Source: a virus
Strand: one strand, 5' to 3'
DNA: 22,264 nt
IMG/VR virus record: IMGVR_UViG_3300032311_000050
Location: 1 to 22,264 of that record
Shown here piece by piece: positions 7,118 through 13,201 of this stretch. The notes under the pieces were generated by a model. That model was given only the letters and a program-made list of their open reading frames with translations. It had not been told where the DNA came from and made no database searches. The translations under genes and the position numbers were made by a program. Numbering within the stretch: the first letter of the stretch is position 1; every line of letters starts with the position of its first letter.

Positions 7118-7542
7118 TACGCTATCCTTATAATTGCTGAAGTGTTTGATACAGCGGGGAACTGTACCGTGAATGTTGCAGTTGAAGTCTTATCTGCGCC
7201 AAAGTCCAACACACAAACTGCGGGGTTTCCACCGCCACTTTGGTAAATTAAAGCTCCACGAGCAGTTAATGCCGAAGTCCAAGCTGCGTTATCAAATGAG
7301 ATATAGGCGGTGCTGCCTGAATTGCCTACCGTGGGAGTTTGCGCAATCGTGAGTGCCAACCCACCAGCGGTGTACCCAGAAGCCACAACCTCGCCCGTAG
7401 CTGTATAAGCCGTGGTAGACGCATCAAGCGTGGCTGCATTGGTGTAGAGTGCAATATAGAACGTCCCCGAAGTAAAGTTGAACGTGCCATTCATCAGCCC
7501 AGTCTTAAAGACATTGCAGGAAAAGTTACCCGTAAAAGCCAT
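7117..7542 (-). CDS. Small beta-rich virion protein, paralogue of 6422-6913
   Basis: 141 residues, low charge, Thr/Ala/Gly-rich, with the segments FYIALYTNAATLDASTTAYT, GEVVASGYTAGGLALT and TAYISFDNAAWTSALTARGA. The last resembles domains in phage tail and capsid decoration proteins where a Trp strand precedes an ALIY strand. It is related to the protein at 6422-6913, so the pair arose by duplication. The ATG overlaps the TGA of the adaptor-like gene upstream (TGATG). No enzymatic motif. Confidence 0.75.
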   Translation of the reverse strand: MAFTGNFSCNVFKTGLMNGTFNFTSGTFYIALYTNAATLDASTTAYTATGEVVASGYTAGGLALTIAQTPTVGNSGSTAYISFDNAAWTSALTARGALIYQSGGGNPAVCVLDFGADKTSTATFTVQFPAVSNTSAIIRIA

Positions 7543-8240
7543 CAGGTCACCGCCTGTCTATACTGACCAGAACGATAAGCATCCTGTCTCTCCATGCCGT
7601 CGCCAAGGCGTTTAGCCATAGCAAGGGCTTCTTTGTACTTGCCATCATACAGAGCAAGCATGTCTGTCTCACCCTTCATAAATGTGTACGCCTCAACCAA
7701 AGAACCGTACAGCAAAACAGTATCAAAGTTGTCCCCCAACCATGAAGTAGCAGCAGTCGTAATAGACTCGGGATAGTAGTAGAAATGAAGTTCTACCGTG
7801 TACACGGCATCGGGTGTCGGGCCAAGCAGGAACGTCAATTCAGTTGTAATTGCATTGTTAGAAATAGCTGGGCCAAACAATGCGTAGTATCTGGGAATGC
7901 CAACATCCGTAGTGGGATTTGGATATGCTTGACGGATAAAGTTTACGTCTTTGTTCAACAAGTACTCGTAGTTACCAGACGCATCAATCACAGCCAAAGA
8001 ATATGTAGCAAGATAGTCGTTTGGAGCTTGAAGATACTTATTGCCGGACTGAACATTGCCCGTCATATTTTTACGCAAAAACGGAAACTGCACCGTGTTG
8101 TAGACACGTTGTTCTGCTTGCTGAATAAAGCGATTAATCTGTTCGGTAGTCGTCTCTATCCCACCACTGGCAAGAGTAAAGTCCGGAAAATTATTTTCCG
8201 TATACGACTGAATGGTATCGAACAGTTGTGTGTAATTCAT
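7542..8240 (-). CDS. Head-tail adaptor-like protein
   Basis: 232 residues. The N-terminal 60 residues are helical with QINRFIQQAEQRVYNTVQFP (34-53), followed by a beta-rich middle (YLATYSLAVID, VELHFYYYPESI) and a C-terminal helical part (LLYGSLVEAYTFMKGETDML). This helix-beta-helix plan and the phrases around QAEQRVY and LLYGSLVEAYTFMKGE match a family of phage connector/adaptor proteins found after the capsid genes. It would join portal to tail. The protein at 9071-10006 has the same general plan, so the two may stack or have different positions in the connector. The family assignment is from recall. Confidence 0.65.
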   Translation of the reverse strand: MNYTQLFDTIQSYTENNFPDFTLASGGIETTTEQINRFIQQAEQRVYNTVQFPFLRKNMTGNVQSGNKYLQAPNDYLATYSLAVIDASGNYEYLLNKDVNFIRQAYPNPTTDVGIPRYYALFGPAISNNAITTELTFLLGPTPDAVYTVELHFYYYPESITTAATSWLGDNFDTVLLYGSLVEAYTFMKGETDMLALYDGKYKEALAMAKRLGDGMERQDAYRSGQYRQAVT

Positions 8241-8241
8241 A

Positions 8242-8508
8242 TCAAGCCATCGGGCCTCTACTCATCAAGCCTTTGGTAGCCGCGCCAGTACCACGCATTT
8301 TGATACCGCTGGTTTTGGCTTGTTCATCACCCGCAGCTTTGCTGATATTGCCAACGCTCATGTTGACCGTGTCAGCTTTGCTGCGGTTAGGTTCTTTGCC
8401 GGGGTTGGATTGGATACCAACAGCTTTACCAGACATATTGTGTGGTTGCGCGTATACGCTGGCTGGGCCAACTTCTTTACCGTCTTGTTTCATGCTAAAT
8501 TTAGCCAT
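8242..8508 (-). CDS. Small basic conserved phage protein
   Basis: 88 residues, rich in Lys, Gly, Ser and Met and probably disordered. It starts MAKFSMKQDGKEVGPASVYA and ends SGIKMRGTGAATKGLMSRGP. I recall closely similar proteins with the ending KxRGxGAATKGxxARGPMA in other uncultured phages, always next to connector genes; function unknown. Its ATG shares a base with the TAA of the 54-residue gene upstream (TAATG). The basic character suggests nucleic-acid or virion-interior contact (inference). Confidence 0.7.
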   Translation of the reverse strand: MAKFSMKQDGKEVGPASVYAQPHNMSGKAVGIQSNPGKEPNRSKADTVNMSVGNISKAAGDEQAKTSGIKMRGTGAATKGLMSRGPMA

Positions 8509-8672
8509 TATTTGCCCCTTGCGTTGCCGCGTTGGTTCACAACTTTTGCCATGCCACGACCATACTGCTTCATCATGTCATTGGTTTTACCGCCCTTTGC
8601 CATTTTGTGCATACGCTTTTCATGGGCTTTAACCTCAGTATCTGCAATTTGTTTTACCTGTTTTGTGTCCAT
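8508..8672 (-). CDS. Very small basic protein, 54 residues
   Basis: Found by reading the gap between its neighbours. The product starts MDTKQVKQIADTEVKAHEKR and ends VVNQRGNARGK, with 54 residues in all; it is basic and helical, with MHKMAKGGK in the middle. The ribosome binding site AGGAG overlaps the TAG stop of the upstream zinc-ribbon gene, and its own TAA overlaps the ATG of the next gene. The AKGGK motif is shared with other small basic proteins of this region. I recall similar KMAKGGK proteins in phages; function unknown. Confidence 0.7.
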   Translation of the reverse strand: MDTKQVKQIADTEVKAHEKRMHKMAKGGKTNDMMKQYGRGMAKVVNQRGNARGK

Positions 8673-8681
8673 TTTGAACTC

Positions 8682-9071
8682 CTAAGTTACGCTTACCGTT
8701 ACTGTACCAATTTCTACTGCCATCGCCAAGTTATTTGGGGTCAGAACCGCATCAAAACTGGACGAACCGCCAACTGGATTCCAACCCCACTGAAATACTC
8801 GACTACCACCACCGCTGTACCCGTCTGCCAACAAACCAGAAACTTGGTAACTTAGGTCAGGACGCGGGTCGCGCACCCCTTGTGGGTCATCAACTGGGTA
8901 CATACCCAACAGCAACTGCGGCTGATCTGGCTCCCAGCACTCAGGGCACACTTTCAAATCATATGTCTTGGTCTTAACAACAAGCTTTTTAAGAGCCGTG
9001 AGTTTGTACCCGAAGCCACACCGGTCGCACTCGGCAATCGAGTTCTTGCCACTAGCAAACCGGTTCCCCAT
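8682..9071 (-). CDS. Zinc-ribbon-like small phage protein
   Basis: 129 residues. Two CxxC pairs, C15-x2-C18 (ECDRCGFGY) and C42-x2-C45 (VCPECWEP), 24 residues apart, form a probable zinc ribbon. The C-terminal half is Gly/Ser-rich with VFQWGWNPVGG. Proteins with this N-terminus (GNRFxSGKxxIAxCDRCG) recur beside adaptor genes in phages in my recollection. A structural or assembly role is likely, with DNA contact possible. It is the only gene in the minus-strand block whose stop is TAG, and that TAG forms part of the next gene's ribosome binding site. Its start overlaps the TAA of the upstream gene (TAATG). Confidence 0.75.
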   Translation of the reverse strand: MGNRFASGKNSIAECDRCGFGYKLTALKKLVVKTKTYDLKVCPECWEPDQPQLLLGMYPVDDPQGVRDPRPDLSYQVSGLLADGYSGGGSRVFQWGWNPVGGSSSFDAVLTPNNLAMAVEIGTVTVSVT

Positions 9072-10006
9072 TATCCGCCCCCAATGAACATTTGCCTAGG
9101 CACAAGACGCAACGCGGCGCGTTCCTGATCCTCGTCAGCCGCTGTCATCCATGCTTCGTCATACTGCTGTTTCAATACCACCAGACGCTCCATGCCACCG
9201 GGAACCTTCAAAGCGATGTAATAGGACAACCCCGCCACCATGCAGGGCACAAAACGGAACGGTACATCCATCACATTGACACCGCTACCGGCATCTTGCA
9301 CGCGACGCATACGCCAGTAGACAAACTGATATGTCTGGGAGCCGTCCGGCGTAGGCCACATGGTCACGCGGGGTACGTTGTTGATGTAAATCTTGGCACT
9401 GGCGCTTGCAGTATGGGCCGCAGCCGTAGTTCCGTTCTGTCCACGGAAGCAGTTGCTCAAAGTGTTGCCATCAATGTAGTTGTAGAAGATAGTTTCGCTG
9501 TCAAGGTTGATGTATCCAATGGCAGGAAGTCCAACTACATTGGACAAAACAACTGTGTTTGCGGTAGCGCTAATGCTGGTTGCCAAAACTGCCGTTGTTG
9601 GCATGATCTGGCCGTCCAAACGCTGATACCAGACCTGAATTGGCCGCGCTTGGGTCAATTTGTTTGGCAAAGTGGCGTATGTAGAGACGCTGACACGGGT
9701 AATTGTCAAATCAGCCTGTGTTGCCGCCACATTTGCCTGTGTTCGGATGACGTGGTCAAGCAAATCTACGGTATCTGTGGGGATTGCATAGGTGTTCAAG
9801 CCTTGAGTTAGGGTTATCGTGCCCTGCTCGAACGTCCACATATTGACACCGCGATTTGCCCAGTCAGCAAACAACAGATTCAGCGACCGGCGAGCCGTTT
9901 TCAGGTCATAACCGGTACGCAACTCTGAACCAGCACGCTCAAACGCTTCCTCCACCAGTTCGGTGAGGTCTAGATTAAAGCTTGCTGCCCCAGAAGTTGT
10001 TGCCAT
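9071..10006 (-). CDS. Head-tail connector/adaptor-like protein with beta insert
   Basis: 311 residues. N-terminal helices ELVEEAFERAGSELRTGYDL (16-35) and ARRSLNLLFADWANRGVNMW (38-57) are typical of a phage adaptor family that docks to the portal. Residues about 141-207 form an insert with IGYINLDSETIFYNY and FRGQNGTTAAAHTASA, a small beta module I know from several phage tail/connector proteins. The C-terminus (LSYYIALKVPGGMERLVVLK) is helical again. It probably sits below the portal and joins head and tail. Its ATG overlaps the TAA of the upstream small basic gene. Confidence 0.7.
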   Translation of the reverse strand: MATTSGAASFNLDLTELVEEAFERAGSELRTGYDLKTARRSLNLLFADWANRGVNMWTFEQGTITLTQGLNTYAIPTDTVDLLDHVIRTQANVAATQADLTITRVSVSTYATLPNKLTQARPIQVWYQRLDGQIMPTTAVLATSISATANTVVLSNVVGLPAIGYINLDSETIFYNYIDGNTLSNCFRGQNGTTAAAHTASASAKIYINNVPRVTMWPTPDGSQTYQFVYWRMRRVQDAGSGVNVMDVPFRFVPCMVAGLSYYIALKVPGGMERLVVLKQQYDEAWMTAADEDQERAALRLVPRQMFIGGG

Positions 10007-10239
10007 TATCTAAATCCTGCCGTTTTCTTTGCAATTGTTTTAGGTTGGGCTACGAACTGCTTCCCTTTAGCTTTGCCAGTACGTTTTGCCCGTGTTGTCG
10101 CAGCGTACTCAGAAGGGCTGAGAGCTTTAATTGCAGCTTCAGGGAGGTATCTTTCACCTGTGTCAGAAGATTTTTTACCACTTTTGGTTCTCCATTTTTG
10201 GTCACCCCAGTTTTTAAGGGAAGTCTGCGGCGCTTTCAA
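10006..10239 (-). CDS. DUF5872-like small basic protein
   Basis: A 77-residue basic protein if started at TTG 10239-10237, which overlaps the TGA of the gene upstream (TTGA) and has GGGGGA about 8 bases before it. A GTG at 10305 would give 99 residues but would run 70 bp into the neighbour, so I prefer TTG. The core LKNWGDQKWRTKSGKKSSD, then TGERYLPEAAIKALSPSEYA, is the family I know as DUF5872, found in phages and in large algal viruses. Function unknown; the basic tail (AKGKQFVAQPKTIAKKTAGF) suggests nucleic-acid binding (inference). Confidence 0.7.
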   Translation of the reverse strand: MKAPQTSLKNWGDQKWRTKSGKKSSDTGERYLPEAAIKALSPSEYAATTRAKRTGKAKGKQFVAQPKTIAKKTAGFR

Positions 10240-10511
10240 TCTTTGTATCCCCCGCCAGCAGCCTTGTACTTTTTGGCTACCAACTGCGCTTTTCTTGCGC
10301 TCCACTGCCCTGCGCCCGTGCCATGAGTTGCCGCTGCTTTGACCTGAGACACAATCTTCTTACGAAGGCTTGGTTTCGTGTAGTTACCAGCGGCGTTAAC
10401 ACTTCCACCCTCTTTAAACTGGGTGAAGTCAGTGTCATCCCGACGTGCTTTTTTCACGCCTTTGGGCATTTTTGAGGGATTGATATCCCCCATACCACGC
10501 GAGGGTCTCAT
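10236..10511 (-). CDS. Small basic conserved phage protein (GQWSARKAQ motif)
   Basis: 91 residues, very basic. The central and C-terminal part, SLRKKIVSQVKAAATHGTGA then GQWSARKAQLVAKKYKAAGG, is a pattern I recall from many uncultured phages, often beside the DUF5872-type gene, as here. The N-terminus has DINPSKMPKGVKKARRDD. Its TGA overlaps the TTG start of the DUF5872-like gene, so the two may be translationally coupled. No function is known to me. Confidence 0.7.
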   Translation of the reverse strand: MRPSRGMGDINPSKMPKGVKKARRDDTDFTQFKEGGSVNAAGNYTKPSLRKKIVSQVKAAATHGTGAGQWSARKAQLVAKKYKAAGGGYKD

Positions 10512-10515
10512 GGAT

Positions 10516-10872
10516 TTAACAGGCTTTGCCGCCAGACTTCATGGAAACCATTGTGCCTTTGGTTTTGCCTTTAGTGGCAACGCCATCAGCGCGAGAAGAA
10601 GCTGAGCCGCCTTTAGCGTAAGCCATGCCGCCTTTTGCCATTTTCTTCATTGGCATTTCTTTTTTGCCTTTTGCCATTTCTTTTTTCTTTGCAATCATTT
10701 CCATGAAAGGGTTTGCTTTAGCCATATCACCACCTCTTTTAAAAGTTTTGCCTTTATCGGCGTTTGAAAAATCTTTACCCACCGACTGTGGGACTCCTAC
10801 CTTCTTGGCAAACGCTGGGTTGTTAGCCACCGCCGCCATGAAATTGTGTTGTTTCTTACTTGTGCTCGGCAT
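10516..10872 (-). CDS. Small basic Met/Lys/Gly-rich phage protein
   Basis: 118 residues. The first 45 residues (MPSTSKKQHNFMAAVANNPA, then KKVGVPQSVGKDFSNADKGK) form a conserved module known to me from phage genomes, which at its start resembles the DUF3008 family. The rest is low-complexity with MAKGKKEMPMKKMAKGGMAY and KGG/KSGG motifs, probably disordered. Basic charge and position right after the capsid accessory genes suggest packing with DNA inside the particle or an assembly role; both are inference. Confidence 0.7.
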   Translation of the reverse strand: MPSTSKKQHNFMAAVANNPAFAKKVGVPQSVGKDFSNADKGKTFKRGGDMAKANPFMEMIAKKKEMAKGKKEMPMKKMAKGGMAYAKGGSASSRADGVATKGKTKGTMVSMKSGGKAC

Positions 10873-10873
10873 A

Positions 10874-11062
10874 TCAAACCTTAACGATCCAGCCTTTGCC
10901 GATCACAAAACCGACAACTAACATGCCAATCCAAATCAATGCCTTCTCTACAACGGTTTTACCAACCTTTTTGTAAAACTCACCAGACATTTCTTCAATT
11001 GCCAGCTTTGCCGCTCTTCTAGCAATAGCTTCTTCGCGTTCGGTCAATTCAATATTGCTCAT
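10874..11062 (-). CDS. Small single-pass membrane protein
   Basis: 62 residues. Residues 1-40 are a charged amphipathic helix (REEAIARRAAKLAIEEMSGE), followed by one hydrophobic segment ALIWIGMLVVGFVIG (41-55) and a short tail KGWIVKV. This helix-then-TM plan is compatible with a small inner-membrane phage protein. A holin-like or injection-related role is possible, but size and a single TM do not decide it, and no endolysin is visible nearby. GGAAG precedes the ATG by about 9 bases. It follows the interrupted gene at 11064-11318 by one base. Confidence 0.65.
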   Translation of the reverse strand: MSNIELTEREEAIARRAAKLAIEEMSGEFYKKVGKTVVEKALIWIGMLVVGFVIGKGWIVKV

Positions 11063-11063
11063 A

Positions 11064-11318
11064 TCAACACTTCCAAGCCCGTAGGCTCTTGTTAATCCTC
11101 GAATTTGGATCCTTGGCGGTTTTTTCGCTTGTCAATTTCTTTTTCATGCCGGTCATTCTGGCGCAGAAAGAGTCTTTGCGGCTCCCGCCTTCCGGCTGGG
11201 GAGCTTTCAAACCCGGCTACCCGGGATTCGCTGCGTTGTAGGAAGCCCGACCTTTGGCGTTCAAGCCGCCTTTCTCGGATTTCCCTTCCTTGCGCGTCCA
11301 TGCTGGGGACTTAGCCAT
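11064..11318 (-). pseudogene. DUF6321-like small basic protein interrupted by in-frame TAG
   Basis: Read on the minus strand from ATG at 11318 to TGA at 11066-11064, this is an 84-codon frame with one TAG at codon 34 (11219-11217). Before it the product reads MAKSPAWTRKEGKSEKGGLN and ends YNAANPG. After it the same frame continues PGLKAPQPEGGSRKDSFCAR, then KKKLTSEKTAKDPNSRIN and ends LRAWKC. Both halves match one phage family that I know (DUF6321-like, SPAWTRKxGKxxKGGLNAKGR). At the interruption I expect a Lys, so AAG to TAG is the simplest change. It could be a nonsense mutation, a base-call error or suppressed readthrough. The frame on both sides is intact, so decay, if any, is recent. Confidence 0.75.
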
Positions 11319-11604
11319 AGAACACTTCAATGCCCACAACAGTACCAACGCTGGTTGTCAGGTGCAGTCCTGTAGTTGCCAAAATACCTTCACCGGGTAT
11401 CGTGATGTTGAAGTTCACAGGAGTGCTAACACTGGCAATATCCATCGTAAACAAAACAGCGCCAGTAGCGCTGCCATCACGAATCTCAAATGTTGCGGCT
11501 GTGCTTGCTTTAGGACTGACCACAATACCTTTGAGGCGAGTGCGTCCTAATATAAAAGAGCCAGCGGAAGTTAAATGCGCCGCCTTTACGTCTGTCTGTT
11601 GCAT
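11311..11604 (-). CDS. Small beta-rich structural protein
   Basis: 97 residues, start MQQTDVKAAHLTSAGSFILG, then RTRLKGIVV, TFEIRDGSATGAVLFTMDIA and ITIPGEGILATTGLHLTTSV. The pattern G(I/V)xx..ATFEIRDGSATG..LF.. is common in small phage proteins that lie just after capsid genes; a decoration or head-completion role is likely. AGGAGA is 6 bases before the ATG. The TAA overlaps the ATG of the interrupted gene by 8 bp. A hairpin (11623-11640) separates it from the upstream gene. Confidence 0.75.
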   Translation of the reverse strand: MQQTDVKAAHLTSAGSFILGRTRLKGIVVSPKASTAATFEIRDGSATGAVLFTMDIASVSTPVNFNITIPGEGILATTGLHLTTSVGTVVGIEVFYG

Positions 11605-11622
11605 AATTAATCTCCTGTTATG

Positions 11623-11640
11623 AGGGGGCTTCGGCCCCCT
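11623..11640 (-). terminator. GC-rich hairpin between two structural genes
   Basis: Seven-pair stem, AGGGGGC with GCCCCCT, around a TTCG loop (CGAA in the minus-strand RNA), 7 bases after the stop of 11648-12145. No T tract follows on the minus strand (TCATAACAGG), so it may be a weak terminator or an mRNA 3'-end-stabilising hairpin. Confidence 0.55.
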
Positions 11641-11647
11641 AGATCAA

Positions 11648-12145
11648 TTAAGCCTGTGAAGGATTGGCAGAACCGTCGGAGTCGCGAACGATGTACTCAA
11701 CAGTAACAGTGATCGTACCGGCAGTAGCGTCAGCAGTAGCTGCGGTAAATGTGCCAAAGATGATCGCATCAGTTGTGCCAATGTTGTCATAAAGACCTGA
11801 AGTAGCCGCTGCGATGGTAGCTGGAGAAGTTTGAACCGCCGAAGTGCCGGTGTTGACCGTAGCCATATACAGGTTAGCTGTACCAGAACTACCAATAGTA
11901 ACGCCGCAGTTAGACGCGCCAGTCAAGGCAACATTAACTTCAAGACCAAAGCGAACAATCTTAGCGCCAGCGGGTAACACAAACATTTGTTGTGCTGTGG
12001 GACTTGCCAAAATTACAGAAGTGGGAGCCGTATAAGTTTGGGCAACAATAGTTGCGCCCATGTTACGGATAGTACCAGCAGTAGTGCCGGTGGTGTTTTT
12101 AACAGTGCCCAACAACCAAGGGCCAAGGTGAGTTGCGAATCCCAT
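11648..12145 (-). CDS. Decoration-like head structural protein
   Basis: 165 residues, rich in Ala, Thr and Gly, with few charges. It begins MGFATHLGPWLLGTVKNTTG and has TRNMGATIVAQ-like strands, FVLPAGAKIVRFGLEVNVAL and ends TVTVEYIVRDSDGSANPSQA. The phrase LPAGAxIxxxxxxVxxAxTG with a final VEYIVRxxDGS is typical of a small phage head protein family next to the major capsid gene. It probably decorates the capsid or stabilises it. It lies after the capsid gene's terminator, so its level may be set by readthrough or by its own promoter. Confidence 0.75.
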   Translation of the reverse strand: MGFATHLGPWLLGTVKNTTGTTAGTIRNMGATIVAQTYTAPTSVILASPTAQQMFVLPAGAKIVRFGLEVNVALTGASNCGVTIGSSGTANLYMATVNTGTSAVQTSPATIAAATSGLYDNIGTTDAIIFGTFTAATADATAGTITVTVEYIVRDSDGSANPSQA

Positions 12146-12167
12146 GTTTAATTCTCCATGCGTTATA

Positions 12168-12210
12168 GCGTATCAATCTGCATGAGGTCAGCCGAGCCTG
12201 TTTGATACGC
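12168..12210 (-). promoter_or_regulatory. Inverted repeat in leader of decoration-like gene
   Basis: GCGTATCAA at 12168-12176 is exactly complementary to TTGATACGC at 12202-12210, with a 25-base loop. On the minus-strand mRNA it would be a 9-bp stem ending about 23 bases before the start codon. It could be an operator or a leader RNA hairpin. The remaining intergenic bases 12146-12276 hold only the terminator described separately. Confidence 0.5.
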
Positions 12211-12240
12211 CGATGAATCTCGGAATGTCTGCAATATACA

Positions 12241-12271
12241 CCAAAAGAAAAGGGGGCACAAGGCCCCCTTT
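12241..12271 (-). terminator. Rho-independent terminator after major capsid gene
   Basis: On the minus strand AAAGGGGGC pairs with GCCCCCTTT (nine pairs, 5-base loop), followed by TCTTTTGG. It begins 6 bases after the capsid protein's stop codon, as expected for a terminator that keeps capsid mRNA abundant relative to the genes beyond it. Confidence 0.8.
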
Positions 12272-12276
12272 GTCTA

Positions 12277-13188
12277 TCAGGTCGTACCGGGGGAACCGAA
12301 AGCTCCCAATGGATCGGACCAGCCGAATGAATAACGCTCACGAGCCTTGTAACGTACGTTACCAGTATCGAAGTCGCCGTCCATTTTGTTCTCCAAAGGC
12401 ATACGCTCAAAATGCTTCAAGCCGTTGGGGACATCGGTCATCAAGAACCAGCCGTTGCTGTCTGTCAAGAAGTGATTGACACAGTAACCTTCTGGGATTG
12501 AGCCGTTGTTCTTCAACGCGTTGATATCGTTGTCGGTAGTGCCAACACGGAGGTTGGTTTCCAACAGGCGGGTAGCCACGAACATCAGAGCAGGAGGAAT
12601 CACCAACTTGCGGGGCTTTGCTGCAATCAACAGGCCACGCTCGTCTGTCCAAGCCGCGATTTGAATAACTGCATTTTCCAATGAAGTTTCGTTCAAGTCA
12701 GCGTTGGTAGTTGGGCGATTGCTGTTGGTGCCACCAGAAACCAAGGGGTGAGCAGTGCTGAACAGAGCAACACCGTCGCCGCCAACGTAGTTAGCGGAGA
12801 AGCCGTTGTTCAAAACAGAAGCTGCCTTGACTTGTTTGGTGTATGCCATAGCACGGGCCAAAGCTTTGGTGTAGCGAGCAGACAAGCTGTCGTACAAGTT
12901 ATCTTCAATCGCTTCTTCAGTGATTGAGAAACCCAAGGCAATGGTTTCGTGGTTGTAGCGTGCTGTGAACGCTTCTTGAGCATTGTCATAAGCAATGGCG
13001 GAACCTTCGTTCTTGACGGGAGCAGCAGAGAAACCAGCAAGCTTGGTCTCTTCTTCAAAGCTACGCTCTGATTTCTCAGTTTCGTAGATTTCTTTGTGCT
13101 CTTCGCCGTAGCGATCATATTCCATACCAAACAATGCGTTCAGACCGGGGAGCAACTCTTTAAGTAGTTGTGCGCGTGAAATAGCCAT
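12277..13188 (-). CDS. Major capsid protein (HK97-fold type)
   Basis: 303 residues. After an N-terminal helix MAISRAQLLKELLPGLNALF the protein has features of phage major capsid proteins: GSAIAYDNAQEAFTARYNHE (62-81), then GFSITEEAIEDNLYDSLSAR (86-105), ATRLLETNLRVGTTDNDINA and a C-terminal YKARERYSFGWSDPLGAFG. Segments like TARYNHETIALGFxITEEA and RxxxGWxDPxxxFG are typical of the HK97-like family. Position after the scaffold-like gene, a strong AAGGAG site and its own terminator support an abundant protein. A possible maturation cleavage is not evident, since about 300 residues is the normal mature size. Confidence 0.9.
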   Translation of the reverse strand: MAISRAQLLKELLPGLNALFGMEYDRYGEEHKEIYETEKSERSFEEETKLAGFSAAPVKNEGSAIAYDNAQEAFTARYNHETIALGFSITEEAIEDNLYDSLSARYTKALARAMAYTKQVKAASVLNNGFSANYVGGDGVALFSTAHPLVSGGTNSNRPTTNADLNETSLENAVIQIAAWTDERGLLIAAKPRKLVIPPALMFVATRLLETNLRVGTTDNDINALKNNGSIPEGYCVNHFLTDSNGWFLMTDVPNGLKHFERMPLENKMDGDFDTGNVRYKARERYSFGWSDPLGAFGSPGTT

Positions 13189-13201
13189 TTTATGTTACTC
13201 C

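Noticed and set aside
10006-10305. Longer 99-residue version of the DUF5872-like gene from GTG 10305
   Set aside because: It would overlap the upstream gene by 70 bp and lacks a good ribosome binding site; the TTG at 10239 gives a 4-base overlap and a GGGGGA.
11092-11301. Open minus-strand frame of 69 codons
   Set aside because: Arg-rich shadow of the interrupted DUF6321-like gene in another frame, with no recognisable protein.
8682-11318. General reassignment of TAG to an amino acid
   Set aside because: Terminase, portal and capsid frames contain no in-frame TAG and one gene does end with TAG. One interrupted small gene is not enough.
12160-12195. Promoter CTGACC - 18 bases - TATAAC on the minus strand before the decoration-like gene
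   Set aside because: The transcript would start inside or right at the ribosome binding site, so the match is probably chance.
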